A DNA stretch of 64,000 bases from Nitricoxidireducens sp046726235 (GCA_046726235.1 JBKPAD010000010.1:558001-622000); one strand, 5' to 3'. Positions 27,198 to 35,720 are shown, counted from the first letter of the stretch. Translations and numbers: made by a program. The notes: generated by a model from the letters alone, not told the origin.

Positions 27198-29113
27198 GGG
27201 AGATGACCTTCCGCTTCTTCGTTGTCGAGGATGATTTCGTAAACCGTCACCTGCCGGTCACGGCCCTTCAATGCGACTTCGCCGACCGCCCGCGCGGCGT
27301 AACGGCCTGCCACCAGCCGCCATGTCTCGGCACAGACAAGTATCCGGCACAAGCCGCTGAACTCGACCGTCTTCAGACTCTCCAGCCGCGAGGCGACGTT
27401 GACCGTGTCGCCGAGCACCGTGAACTCCAGACGATCGCCGGTGCCCACCGTGCCGGCGGCCAACGGCCCGGTGCAGATGCCGACACGCATGCGGATCTCG
27501 GGCGTGCCGCTGCCCGCCGCCTCGCGGTTCAGCACCACCAGCGCACGCCCCATGTCGATGGCGCTGGCGACGGCCGCCAGCGCGTTCTGCCGGTCCGCAT
27601 CGTCGCCGGGCGGGCTCACCGGCACGCCGTAGAGCGCCATCACGGCATCGCCGATGTACTTGTTGATGACGCCGCGATGCGCGATCACCGCCTCGCTCAT
27701 CGCCGCCATGTAGCGGTCGAGCCACGCGAACAGTTCCTGCGGCGACATCTGCTCCGACACCGAGGTGAAGCCGGCGACGTCCGAGAACAGCACCGTCGCC
27801 GTCAGCAGGCGCGGCTTCGGCTTGCCGTCGGCCATGAACGCGCCGCGCTGCGCCCAGATGTCGGCGGCGACTTCCTTCGACACATGGCGTGCGAACAGGC
27901 GCATGACGGTGCGGCGCTCCTTGAATTCGGCAAAGGCGCGCCAGGCCGTGGCAACGGCCGCCGCCAGCGCATGGCCGAGCGCGGCCGGCACCAGCGCAAG
28001 CCACCAGCCCGCGGTAACGCCCGCCACCGCAACCGCGACGAGCAAGCCCGCACCGCCGCCGATGCCGAGCGCAAGCATGGCGGGACGCCGCACGCGGCGG
28101 CCGACGATGCCGCCCGCGAGGCAGGCTGCCAGCAGTGCAGCGTATTCGGCCCACTCCGGCCACCAGCGCAAAGGCATCGATTCGCCAAGCGCTTCGCGCA
28201 CCAGCTGGTCGGCGATCTGCGCATGAACCTCGACGCCGAAGGTCGGGTGCGCGGTGCGCCCGAAGCGCTGCAGCGGCGTGTCGAAGGTGTCCTTGAGGCT
28301 TTCGGCGACGCTGCCGAAGAGGACCAGCTTCCCTTTTAGCGCACCCTCGGGAATGCGCCCCTCGAGCGCCTCCTCGAGCGTGTAGCGGGCGAAGCCGTCC
28401 GCGCCGGCCGGATAGGCGAGCGGCAGTTGGAAGCCGGCGGCGTCGGCAATCGAGTAACCGCCCGTCGTCGGCGCCAGCGGAACCAGCGCCGCCGTGCCGA
28501 GGCGCATCGCCTCCGGGTTCTCCGCATCGGCAGCGGGCGACACCCCGCGCAGCGCGAGGTAGCGCAGCGCCAGCTTGAGTGCGAAGCTCTCCGAAACCAC
28601 GCTGCCGTCATCGAGGAACAGCAGCCCCCGGCGCACGACGCCGTCGCGATCGACGACGATGTCGTTGAAGCCGGCCTGCTCCGCCGTTGCAGCGGCCGGC
28701 GGCCGCACGCCGGCATCGGCGGCCGACGGAAACTTGTAGGCCCAGACCACGCTCGCGTGGCGGGCGATGCTCGCCGCCAGCCTCTCGGAACCCGGCACGA
28801 CCGGCATGTCGCGGTACTTGTCGATGCCGATCGCCGCCGCGCCGCGCGCCGCGAGCGCCTCGACGAGCTCCGCGAGCCGCGCGTCGGAAAGCGGGAAACC
28901 GTAGCGCGGGAGGTCCTGCTCGCGCTCGACGATCAGGACGACATGCGGCGACGACTGTGTCTCGCGAGCCCGAGTGCCGGCATCCCACGCCGCCAACTCG
29001 ATCGGCTCGATGACGCCGGCGAACCGAAGGCTCGCGACGACCAGAAAAGCGCCGATGCCTGCCAGCAACGGCTGCCGCCAGCGTGCGCGGAGGACGGGCG
29101 GCGACGACTCCAT
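27194..29113 (-). CDS. CHASE2-domain class III adenylate cyclase
   Basis: A 639-residue protein: TM1 (15-32), a periplasmic CHASE2 domain (38-315), three TM helices (about 325-390) and a class III cyclase domain (435-620). Catalytic residues are visible: metal Asp448 (LFSDVAGFT) and Asp492 (NKYIGDAVMALYG), adenine-selecting Lys488 with Thr568 (LEFTVLGDTVN), and Asn575/Arg579. The Lys/Thr pair indicates a class IIIb adenylate cyclase making cAMP. ATG 29113 is preferred; an open frame to 29254 overlaps a better small ORF. The DUF928-like gene overlaps its 3' end. It is divergent from the CHAT gene. Its cAMP could act on Crp-type regulators such as that at 3323 (speculative). Confidence 0.92.
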   Translation of the reverse strand: MESSPPVLRARWRQPLLAGIGAFLVVASLRFAGVIEPIELAAWDAGTRARETQSSPHVVLIVEREQDLPRYGFPLSDARLAELVEALAARGAAAIGIDKYRDMPVVPGSERLAASIARHASVVWAYKFPSAADAGVRPPAAATAEQAGFNDIVVDRDGVVRRGLLFLDDGSVVSESFALKLALRYLALRGVSPAADAENPEAMRLGTAALVPLAPTTGGYSIADAAGFQLPLAYPAGADGFARYTLEEALEGRIPEGALKGKLVLFGSVAESLKDTFDTPLQRFGRTAHPTFGVEVHAQIADQLVREALGESMPLRWWPEWAEYAALLAACLAGGIVGRRVRRPAMLALGIGGGAGLLVAVAVAGVTAGWWLALVPAALGHALAAAVATAWRAFAEFKERRTVMRLFARHVSKEVAADIWAQRGAFMADGKPKPRLLTATVLFSDVAGFTSVSEQMSPQELFAWLDRYMAAMSEAVIAHRGVINKYIGDAVMALYGVPVSPPGDDADRQNALAAVASAIDMGRALVVLNREAAGSGTPEIRMRVGICTGPLAAGTVGTGDRLEFTVLGDTVNVASRLESLKTVEFSGLCRILVCAETWRLVAGRYAARAVGEVALKGRDRQVTVYEIILDNEEAEGHLP

Positions 29114-29144
29114 CGGGCCTTGGGTCAGTGGATGATGTAGTCGG

Positions 29145-29267
29145 TCAGCGCGGCTTTGCGCAGAACCCGCGGGCGCGGTATTCGTCTGCACCGACTTCGG
29201 GATCGCCGGCGAGCACAGGCGACGCCAGCAGCGCGAATAACCGGACAGCGGCACGATCGAGGTTCAT
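29145..29267 (-). CDS. possible 40-residue secreted peptide upstream of the CHASE2 cyclase
   Basis: The ORF MNLDRAAVRLFALLASPVLA... runs 40 codons, with a good signal-peptide core (residues 8-20) and a short mature part containing one Cys (ADEYRARGFCAKPR). A TAGAAT -10-like box ends 6 nt before its ATG, so an mRNA from it would be leaderless. It lies 31 nt upstream of the cyclase gene. It could be a genuine small gene or a remnant of a longer one. No family. Confidence 0.4.
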   Translation of the reverse strand: MNLDRAAVRLFALLASPVLAGDPEVGADEYRARGFCAKPR

Positions 29268-29271
29268 GGCT

Positions 29272-29319
29272 GCATTCTAGATGACGTTCGGCAGCCGGCA
29301 CGCGTGCGTTCTAGAATGC
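29272..29319. promoter_or_regulatory. 10-bp inverted repeat with paired TAGAAT boxes, divergent promoter
   Basis: GCATTCTAGA (29272-29281) and TCTAGAATGC (29310-29319) are exact complements 28 nt apart. Each arm contains TAGAAT pointing outwards: minus strand 29279-29274 towards the small ORF and cyclase, plus strand 29312-29317 towards the CHAT gene. This may be a pair of back-to-back -10 boxes or an operator. Confidence 0.5.
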
Positions 29320-29368
29320 CGAGAATGGCGCCGAGTCGCACCGGGCGGCACCTGAAGGGAGAGGAATC

Positions 29369-31810
29369 ATGCTGCGCACACTTGTGGTTGCACTGATGCT
29401 GATCAACGCCGCAGCCGTCCAGGCCTCGATGATGCCCGACCGGATCAAGCTCTATACGGCAGGCCGCTATTTCGAACTCGAGCAGCTGACGGAGAAGGAG
29501 GCCGCGGAGGATCCGGCACCCAAGAGCGCCAAGCTGATGTTCCAATGCGCCGCCTACAGCAAGCTTAAGCGCTACAACAAGCTCTTCCCCTGCCTCGACC
29601 GGCTCGAAGCCAACATCGCCAAGGGCGACGTCGCCCTGATGGACATGGCCGAGATGGACAAGAACAGTCCTTTCCTGGCGGGTCTCGCGCGCTTCGGCGC
29701 GGCGATGGGCGGCAGCCAGAAAGAGCTCGAAGGCTCCACCGTCCCCTTCCTGCACCTGATGCGCGCCGAGGCCTACAACGAACTGCGCGACTATCCGAGA
29801 GCCATGGCCGCGGCGCGCGCGGCGACCGGAGCCATCCCGACGCAATGGAGCCAGGCACGCGGCCTGCGCATCATGACGATGACGGCGGAAGGCCTGGCCG
29901 AAGGCTTCGGCGGCAACCGCACCGCCGCCATCAAGACAGCGGAGGAACTGGAGGCGATCGACACCACGGGAACGTATTCCCTGCTCGCCCGCGAGAAGCT
30001 GCTCGGCGTCGCGCGCATCTACGTCTCCGTGGGCGAATACGCCAAGGCCAACGAGGCGCTCGGCAAGGACGAACGCTCGCTCTTCGACTCCTTCGCCATC
30101 GGCCTCGCCGACGCCATGGCCGGCATGGATACCGGCGACAGCCTGTTCTCCTACCTCGAACTGCCGCGCGAGTTCATGCTCTACAAGACGCAGCTCGAGA
30201 TCGGGAAAGTCAAGGAGGCGAAGGAAGGCTTCGACAAACTGCTCGCCGACAAGCGCACGCCGGGCAACGGCGAGATCCACTGGCTACTGCTGTCCGACCG
30301 CGGCCGCATCGCCGCCGACGAGGGCGACCTCGCCGCCGCCGTGACGATGTGGCGCCAGGCCGTCGACATCGTCGAGCAGCAGCGTTCCACGATCAACACG
30401 GAGGCCAACAAGATCGGCTTCGCGGGCGACAAGCAGGCCGTCTACCGCCAGCTCATCGGCGGGCTGTTCGCCACCGGCCAGCTGCCCGAGGCCTTCGACT
30501 ACCTCGAACGCTCGAAGTCGCGCGCCCTCGTCGACCTGCTGGCCTCGAAACAGGACTTCTCCGTCGCCGGCGGCAACGCGGACAAGATCCGCGAGCTGCT
30601 GACCCAGGCCGACCAGAGCGAGATCGCCGCCCTCGGCCAGGGCGTCGAGCCGCGCTCGCGCACCATCGCCGTCACGCCGGCCGCAGCGCTGCGCGAACAG
30701 GCGCCGGAACTCGCCACCCTCGTCACCGTGAGCACCGTTCCGCTCGCCGACATCCAGGGACGGCTGCGCGCCGACGAAACGCTGGTCGAGTACTACTACG
30801 ACGACAAATGGATCTATGCCTTCCTCCTCACCCGCGACAGCCTCGCCGCGGTGCGCACCGAGGTCGGCGAACTCGAAGCCGAGGTGCGCGCGTGGCGCGC
30901 GGCGCTCGAGGAGCCGGCCGGCACCGCGCAGCTCGCACAATCGCAGGCGCTCTACAAGAAGCTCGTCGCGCCGATCGCCGACAAGCTCGGCAGGCCGCGC
31001 CTCACCTTCGTCGCCCACGGCGTGCTGCATTACGTGCCGCTCGCGGCACTGCACAGCGGCAGCGAGTATCTGCTCGACAAGTTCGCCGTGCGCCTGCTGC
31101 CGAGCGCCAGCGTCATGCACTACCTGCGCACGGGCGAAGCGCAGTACGCCGGCGGCGCGCTCGCGCTGGGCAATCCGGACCTCGGCGACCCGCGCCTCGA
31201 CCTCGCCTTCGCGCAGGAAGAAGCGGCGGCGATCGCGAAAATGGTGCCGCAGTCGCGCGCCTTCCTGCGCAAGGCGGCCAACGAGTCTGCCGTGCGCCAG
31301 TACGGCCAGGGCTTCCGCTACCTGCACTTCGCCACCCACGGCGAGTTCAAGGCCGAGGACCCGCTCGCCTCGGCGCTGATCCTCTCGAAGGACGACTCGA
31401 GCGACGGCCTGCTGACCGTGAGCAAGCTCTATTCGATGCGCTTCGACACCGACCTCGTCACGCTCTCCGCCTGCGAGACCGGCCTCGGCAAGATCGCCAG
31501 CGGCGACGACGTCGTCGGCCTCACGCGCGGCTTCCTCTACGCCGGCGCGGCGACCATCGTCTCCAGCCTCTGGAAGGTCGACGACAAGGCGACCTCGGAC
31601 CTGATGCGCGCCTTCTACGCCAACCTCAGCCAGACCGGGAAGCTTGACGCGCTGCGCCGCGCCCAGCTCGAACTGAAGACGAAGTACCCGCACCCCTACT
31701 ACTGGGCGCCGTTCCAGCTCGTCGGCAATACCGACGGTGGACAGTACGTGGCGGCGAAGGCCCCGGCCGCCAAGCCGAAGGCCGAGCCGGCGAAGAAGAA
31801 GGGACGCTGA
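29369..31810 (+). CDS. secreted TPR-CHAT protease-like protein
   Basis: An 813-residue protein with a signal peptide (1-19, ending VQA), a helical TPR-like region (about 25-400; RAEAYNELRDYPRAMAAARAA, GRIAADEGDLAAAVTMWRQAVDIVEQQ) and a CHAT domain (about 465-790). The caspase-superfamily dyad is His657 (LHFATHGEF) and Cys702 (VTLSACETGLG), with the characteristic GFLYAGAATIVSSLWKVDD strand. The C-terminus is Lys/Pro/Ala-rich. AGGGAGAGG precedes the ATG. It acts in the periplasm or at the surface. It is the third caspase-superfamily member within 12 kb and is divergent from the CHASE2 cyclase. Substrate unknown; some CHAT proteins are separase-like proteases. Confidence 0.9.
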   Translation: MLRTLVVALMLINAAAVQASMMPDRIKLYTAGRYFELEQLTEKEAAEDPAPKSAKLMFQCAAYSKLKRYNKLFPCLDRLEANIAKGDVALMDMAEMDKNSPFLAGLARFGAAMGGSQKELEGSTVPFLHLMRAEAYNELRDYPRAMAAARAATGAIPTQWSQARGLRIMTMTAEGLAEGFGGNRTAAIKTAEELEAIDTTGTYSLLAREKLLGVARIYVSVGEYAKANEALGKDERSLFDSFAIGLADAMAGMDTGDSLFSYLELPREFMLYKTQLEIGKVKEAKEGFDKLLADKRTPGNGEIHWLLLSDRGRIAADEGDLAAAVTMWRQAVDIVEQQRSTINTEANKIGFAGDKQAVYRQLIGGLFATGQLPEAFDYLERSKSRALVDLLASKQDFSVAGGNADKIRELLTQADQSEIAALGQGVEPRSRTIAVTPAAALREQAPELATLVTVSTVPLADIQGRLRADETLVEYYYDDKWIYAFLLTRDSLAAVRTEVGELEAEVRAWRAALEEPAGTAQLAQSQALYKKLVAPIADKLGRPRLTFVAHGVLHYVPLAALHSGSEYLLDKFAVRLLPSASVMHYLRTGEAQYAGGALALGNPDLGDPRLDLAFAQEEAAAIAKMVPQSRAFLRKAANESAVRQYGQGFRYLHFATHGEFKAEDPLASALILSKDDSSDGLLTVSKLYSMRFDTDLVTLSACETGLGKIASGDDVVGLTRGFLYAGAATIVSSLWKVDDKATSDLMRAFYANLSQTGKLDALRRAQLELKTKYPHPYYWAPFQLVGNTDGGQYVAAKAPAAKPKAEPAKKKGR

Positions 31811-31816
31811 GCGCCG

Positions 31817-31843
31817 AGGGCGCCGGCTAGGCCGCGGCGCCCT
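31817..31843. terminator. hairpin between convergent CHAT and dual-receiver genes
   Basis: AGGGCGCC (31817-31824) and GGCGCCCT (31836-31843) pair perfectly. The loop holds the stop codon of the minus-strand gene. No T tract follows on either strand, so this is only a candidate bidirectional terminator. Confidence 0.35.
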
Positions 31844-32801
31844 GCTTCACGACGCTGGCGAGGCGCCGGTTCTCGCGTTGCAGGCGACGCTGCGCCAGCG
31901 CGGTCGCCACCTGCGCCTTGAAGTCGTGGTCGCTCCACGGCTTGGCGACGAAGGCGAATATCCCCGCCGACTCGATCGCCTCGATCAGGTCGCGCTCGCC
32001 GACGTGGCCGCTGATCAGGATCCGCTGGCAATCAGGCTGCAACTCCGCGAACTTGCGCAGCAGCTCGACGCCGCCCATCTCCGGCATCCTCGCGTCGGCG
32101 ACGATGCAGGCGAAAGTCTCGCGTCGCGCCAGCTCGAGGGCAGCCAGCGGCGACGCCGTTCCCTGCACGTCGAGCAGGCTGCCGGCCGCGGCCGGCGCGG
32201 CGAACGGTGACGCCTCGAGGTCGATGGCGTCGAAGACATCCGTGTCCGCCCGTCGCGTGAGAACGCGCGCCAGCGCGGAAAGAACGTTGGCATCGTCGTC
32301 GACGATCAGCACCCGTTCCGTCTCGCGGTCCGGAATCGTGGCGACGAGGATGTCGTTGCCGCGCGTCAGGTTCGCCAGCCGTCGATACTCGATCAGCGTG
32401 CCGGCGTAATCCAGCGCCTGCGCCAGCGCGCTCTTGAGGTGGTGGCCGTCCCAGGGCTTGGGGATGAAGCGGTAGATGTGCGTCTCGCCCACCATGCGCA
32501 CCAGCGCGTCCATGTCGGTGCGGCCGCTCAGCACCAGCCGCGCGCAATCCGGCTGCAGCGCGGCGAGCGCCTTGAGGAACGCCAGCCCGTTCATTCCCGG
32601 CATGGCGTAATCGCTGATCACGGCATCGAAGCGCTGCGCGCGCGCACGCTCGAGCGCCTGCTGCGGATCGCTGAAGCCCTCGACCTCGTATCGGTAGCGC
32701 ACGAACGGCGCCGACTCCAGTTCGCGCCTAACGGCGCTGACGATGTTCGCCTCGTCGTCGACGACGAGGATGCGCTTGCGAAGACTGTCTGTCATGACCA
32801 T
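31827..32801 (-). CDS. dual-receiver response regulator without output domain
   Basis: A 324-residue cytoplasmic protein with two receiver domains: REC1 (10-128) with phosphoacceptor Asp64 (VISDYAMPGMNG) and Lys115, and REC2 (162-310) with Asp236 (IVADARMPEMGG). Both have the KPW signature (PKPWDGHHL; AKPWSDHDF) typical of receivers attached to HD-GYP domains, but none is present. REC2 carries an insertion of about 30 residues after its second strand (residues 195-222). A short coiled coil ends the protein. It may act as a phosphate sink or shuttle among the many kinases downstream. Met at 32795 is an alternative start. A sigma-70 promoter lies at 32829-32857. Confidence 0.88.
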   Translation of the reverse strand: MVMTDSLRKRILVVDDEANIVSAVRRELESAPFVRYRYEVEGFSDPQQALERARAQRFDAVISDYAMPGMNGLAFLKALAALQPDCARLVLSGRTDMDALVRMVGETHIYRFIPKPWDGHHLKSALAQALDYAGTLIEYRRLANLTRGNDILVATIPDRETERVLIVDDDANVLSALARVLTRRADTDVFDAIDLEASPFAAPAAAGSLLDVQGTASPLAALELARRETFACIVADARMPEMGGVELLRKFAELQPDCQRILISGHVGERDLIEAIESAGIFAFVAKPWSDHDFKAQVATALAQRRLQRENRRLASVVKQGAAA

Positions 32802-32828
32802 GCCCGGACCGAAATGACGTCCGGCAAG

Positions 32829-32857
32829 ACTATCACCGGCCGGGCCGGATCAGTCAA
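32829..32857 (-). promoter_or_regulatory. sigma-70-like promoter of the dual-receiver gene
   Basis: On the minus strand TTGACT (32857-32852) and GATAGT (32834-32829) are 17 nt apart, about 28 nt upstream of the ATG at 32801. The spacing and both hexamers are reasonable matches to the consensus. Confidence 0.55.
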
Positions 32858-32880
32858 TTACTACCCCCGGGGCGCGCATG

Positions 32881-32909
32881 CCTACCTGGAAATCGTCCCG
32901 GGCCGATGG
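32881..32909 (+). promoter_or_regulatory. promoter-like motif copy 1 (TACC-N15-GCCGATGG)
   Basis: CCTAC, 4 nt, then AAATCGTCCCGGGCCGATGG. The last 20 bases are identical to copy 2 at 51119-51138, and the upstream CCTAC is also shared. TAC[C/G]-N15-GCCGATGG resembles the FliA (sigma-28) pattern TAAA-N15-GCCGATAA. It lies 55 nt before the decayed receptor ATG at 32964 and would drive the TonB-receptor operon. Confidence 0.5.
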
Positions 32910-32963
32910 CGGCGGCGCCGCTCGGTAAGCATTCTTGCACGACGCCACCCGGACTCCGCTCCC

Positions 32964-33058
32964 ATGAAGCCAGCTCACCTCGCCGCAGTTGCCGCCGCCG
33001 GTTTCCTGGCGCTGGCACGCCCCGCCGCCGGCCAGGCGGTCTAGCCGTGGAGGACCCA
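32964..33058 (+). pseudogene. remnant 5' end of a second TonB-dependent receptor gene
   Basis: ATG 32964 opens a clean 26-residue signal peptide (MKPAHLAAVAAAGFLALA, then RPAAGQAV) that stops at TAG 33042-33044. Directly after, in another frame, comes VEDPVNTEVVSASRRVQNLP. This closely parallels the true plug start of the following receptor (LEDLINTEIVTVSRKAQSLQ, DNA from about 33209). The simplest reading is a duplicated receptor reduced to its first ~45 codons and frameshifted. Confidence 0.6.
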
Positions 33059-35149
33059 GTGAACACTGAAGTCGTCAGCGCTTCGCGACGCGTCCAGAAT
33101 CTCCCTCGCCGCGGCGGCTTCCTGCGCATCGCGGGCCTGTGCGCGCTGCTCGCGGCCGGCACGCCCGCGCTCGCCCAGACGGCGGAGCCGCTGCCCGACA
33201 TCAGCCTCGAGGATCTGATCAACACCGAAATCGTCACGGTCTCGCGCAAGGCGCAGAGCCTGCAGCAGGTCGCCGCGGCGGTGTTCCTGATCAGCCAGGA
33301 CGACATCGCCCGTTCCGGCGCCCGCAACCTCGGCGACATCCTCGCCATGGCGCCCGGCCTCGACGTCGCGCGCCTCGGCAACAACCGCTGGGCGGTCAGC
33401 GCCCGCGGTTACAACGGGCGCTTCGCCAACAAGCTGCAGGTGCTCAAGGACGGCCGCAGCATCTACTCGCCGCCGTTTTCGAGCGTGACGTGGGAGGCCG
33501 AGGACACGGTGCTCGAGGACATCGAGCGCATCGAGATCATCCGCGGCCCCGACGCGGCGATGTGGGGCGCCAACGCCGTCAACGGCACCATCAACATCAT
33601 CACCCGCAAGGCCCGCGAGACGCAGGGCGGGCTGATTGCGGCCGGCACCGGCAGCGAGGACCGCCACAATCTCACCGCCCGCTACGGCATGCCCCTGGGC
33701 GACGCCGGCTACCTGCGCGTCTACGGCAAGAGCGTCGACCGCCGCGCCGGCTTCACGGCCGGCGACGCGCGCGCCTCCGACCACGGCGAGAGCGGCATGG
33801 CCGGCTTCCGCGCCGACTGGCTGCTGTCTTCCGGCAACCGCCTCACCGTCAGCGGCGAGGCCTACCGCACCCGCAACGGCGAAACCTACAACGTCCCTTG
33901 GCCGCTCACGGCCGGCTACATCGCGCCCATGCCGTCGGTCACCGAACTCACCGGCGGCCATCTCCAGGGACGCTACGAATCGCTGCACGACGACGGCGCC
34001 GAGGTCATCTTCCAGTCCTACCTCACGCATCGCGTGCTCGAAGCCGACCTTCTGATGCGCGAGGAGCGCACCACCGTCGACCTGGACATGCAGTACCGCT
34101 TCGCGCCTCGCGGCAATCACGACCTGATGGTCGGCGCGAACCTCCGCACCTCGGTCGACACCATCGACGTCGTCGCACCGGCCGCGGCATTCACCTTCGC
34201 GCGGCGCAGCCGGGACTTCCGCCTCGCCGGCCTGTTCTTCAACGACGAAATCGATCTCGTGCCGAAGCGATTCCGCGTCACCGTCGGCGCGCGCCTCGAG
34301 CACAACAACTACGCCGGGTCCGACCTGCAGCCGACGCTGCGCTTCCTGTGGACCCCGAACGCACGCCAGACGGTCTGGGGAGCGATCTCGCGCGCAGCCC
34401 GCACGCCGTCCCGTGCCGAGCTCGACATTTCCATGCCTCTGACGGTGCTCGCACCGACGCCGCAAACCTTCGGCATGGCGACGCTGGTGACGCTCGAAGC
34501 GAACCGCGACGCCACGCAGAAATCCGAAAAGCTCGATGCGCTGGAGTTCGGCTACCGCCATCGCGTCAGCACGGGACTGTCGTTCGACGCAGCCTTCTTC
34601 GTCCACCGCGATCGCGACGTGCTGACCGTCGTGCCCGGCACTCCGTTCGTCGGTCCCGGCTATCTGGTGCAGCCGCTGACCAACATCAAGGGCGGCCGCT
34701 CGCGCATCCAGGGCTTCGAGCTGAGCGCCTTCGCCCAGCCGAGCGCGAACTGGCGCCTGAAGCCGGCCTACACCTACATGCACGGCACGGCGGATGGCGT
34801 CGGCGACGCCTTTTCCGAAGCGCTCGCGAGCAGCGACATGAACAAGATTCCGCGCCACCAGTTCTCGCTGCGCTCGCAGCACGACATCGGCCGCGGGCAA
34901 CAGCTCGACTTCTGGCTCACGCACAAGAGCCGCATGCGCATGGAGGCCACCGGAACGCCGGTGGAGATTCCCGCCCGTAGCGACCTCGACATCCGCTATG
35001 CCTGGAAGCCGAGCCGCGACCTTCAGATTTCGCTGGTCGGCCAGAACCTGCTGCACCGCAGGACGCTCGAGTACATCCCGGACCAGCTCCCCTCGGCGCC
35101 CGTGAACACCGGGCGTGGCTTCCATCTGCGCATCGAGCACAGGTTCTGA
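33059..35149 (+). CDS. TonB-dependent outer-membrane receptor
   Basis: A 696-residue protein. The signal peptide core lies at about 22-40 (FLRIAGLCALLAAGTPALAQ). The plug domain (about 45-180) opens LEDLINTEIVTVSRKAQSLQ and includes IERIEIIRGPDAAMWGANAVNGTINIITRKA. The 22-strand barrel ends in aromatic Phe (LRIEHRF). The GTG start at 33059 is set by GGAGGA at 33049-33054. The first ~15 residues look like a duplicate of the mature plug start, so the signal peptide is displaced from the N-terminus. YfiR-like and hybrid-kinase genes follow 4 and 12 nt apart, suggesting a sensing rather than plain uptake role. Substrate unknown. Confidence 0.88.
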   Translation: MNTEVVSASRRVQNLPRRGGFLRIAGLCALLAAGTPALAQTAEPLPDISLEDLINTEIVTVSRKAQSLQQVAAAVFLISQDDIARSGARNLGDILAMAPGLDVARLGNNRWAVSARGYNGRFANKLQVLKDGRSIYSPPFSSVTWEAEDTVLEDIERIEIIRGPDAAMWGANAVNGTINIITRKARETQGGLIAAGTGSEDRHNLTARYGMPLGDAGYLRVYGKSVDRRAGFTAGDARASDHGESGMAGFRADWLLSSGNRLTVSGEAYRTRNGETYNVPWPLTAGYIAPMPSVTELTGGHLQGRYESLHDDGAEVIFQSYLTHRVLEADLLMREERTTVDLDMQYRFAPRGNHDLMVGANLRTSVDTIDVVAPAAAFTFARRSRDFRLAGLFFNDEIDLVPKRFRVTVGARLEHNNYAGSDLQPTLRFLWTPNARQTVWGAISRAARTPSRAELDISMPLTVLAPTPQTFGMATLVTLEANRDATQKSEKLDALEFGYRHRVSTGLSFDAAFFVHRDRDVLTVVPGTPFVGPGYLVQPLTNIKGGRSRIQGFELSAFAQPSANWRLKPAYTYMHGTADGVGDAFSEALASSDMNKIPRHQFSLRSQHDIGRGQQLDFWLTHKSRMRMEATGTPVEIPARSDLDIRYAWKPSRDLQISLVGQNLLHRRTLEYIPDQLPSAPVNTGRGFHLRIEHRF

Positions 35150-35153
35150 CGCC

Positions 35154-35720
35154 ATGGTCATCGCCCGACGCCGGTTCCACCTGTTCCTCGCAGCCGTCAT
35201 CTCGGCGCTGTGCCTGTCGCCGCTGGCGGGGAGCAGCCAGCAGGCCGACCTCACGGACCAGCAGATGCGGGCCGCGTATGCCCTCAACTTCATCCGCTAC
35301 ATGGACTGGCCGGAGCGTTCGTTTCCGGCGCCCGAGGCTCCGCTGATGGTATGCACACTCGGCGGCGAAAGCGGCGCCGCGGCGCTGGCCGGCCTCGGCG
35401 GCAAAGTGATCAAAGGCCACCCGATCCAGCTGCGCGCGGCCGCCGGGGCCGACGACGCGCGCGGCTGTCACGTCCTGTTCGTGCTGGAACTGGATGCGCG
35501 CCGAGTCGTCGGCACGCTGCGGTCGATCCAGCACCTGCCCGTGCTGACGATCGGCGAGGCCGACGGCTTCATCGAGGTCGGCGGCATGATCGGCCTGATC
35601 CACCTCGACAACCGGCTGCAGTTCGAAGTCAACCTCGGCGTCGTGCAGCACGCGCAGCTCAAGGCCAGCTCGCAGCTCCTGCGACTCGCCCGCAACGTCA
35701 TCGAAGTGCGTCCGCGCTAG
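35154..35720 (+). CDS. YfiR-like periplasmic protein (DUF4154)
   Basis: A 188-residue protein with a signal peptide (1-30). The mature domain fits YfiR/DUF4154: RAAYALNFIRYMDWPERSFPAPEAPLMVCTLG, CHVLFVLELD, PVLTIGEADGFIEVGGMIGLIHLDNRLQFEVNL, and a final helix SSQLLRLARNV. In Pseudomonas YfiR binds and inhibits the periplasmic side of the YfiN diguanylate cyclase. Here the adjacent membrane protein with a similar CHASE8 periplasmic domain is a hybrid histidine kinase, so YfiR probably regulates that kinase. ATG 35154 lies 4 nt after the receptor stop. Confidence 0.88.
   Translation: MVIARRRFHLFLAAVISALCLSPLAGSSQQADLTDQQMRAAYALNFIRYMDWPERSFPAPEAPLMVCTLGGESGAAALAGLGGKVIKGHPIQLRAAAGADDARGCHVLFVLELDARRVVGTLRSIQHLPVLTIGEADGFIEVGGMIGLIHLDNRLQFEVNLGVVQHAQLKASSQLLRLARNVIEVRPR

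Noticed and set aside
29114..29254. N-terminal extension of the CHASE2 cyclase
   Set aside because: Composition is not protein-like (RCWRRLCSP...), and the same DNA codes a signal-peptide ORF in another frame; the TM1 start fits 29113.
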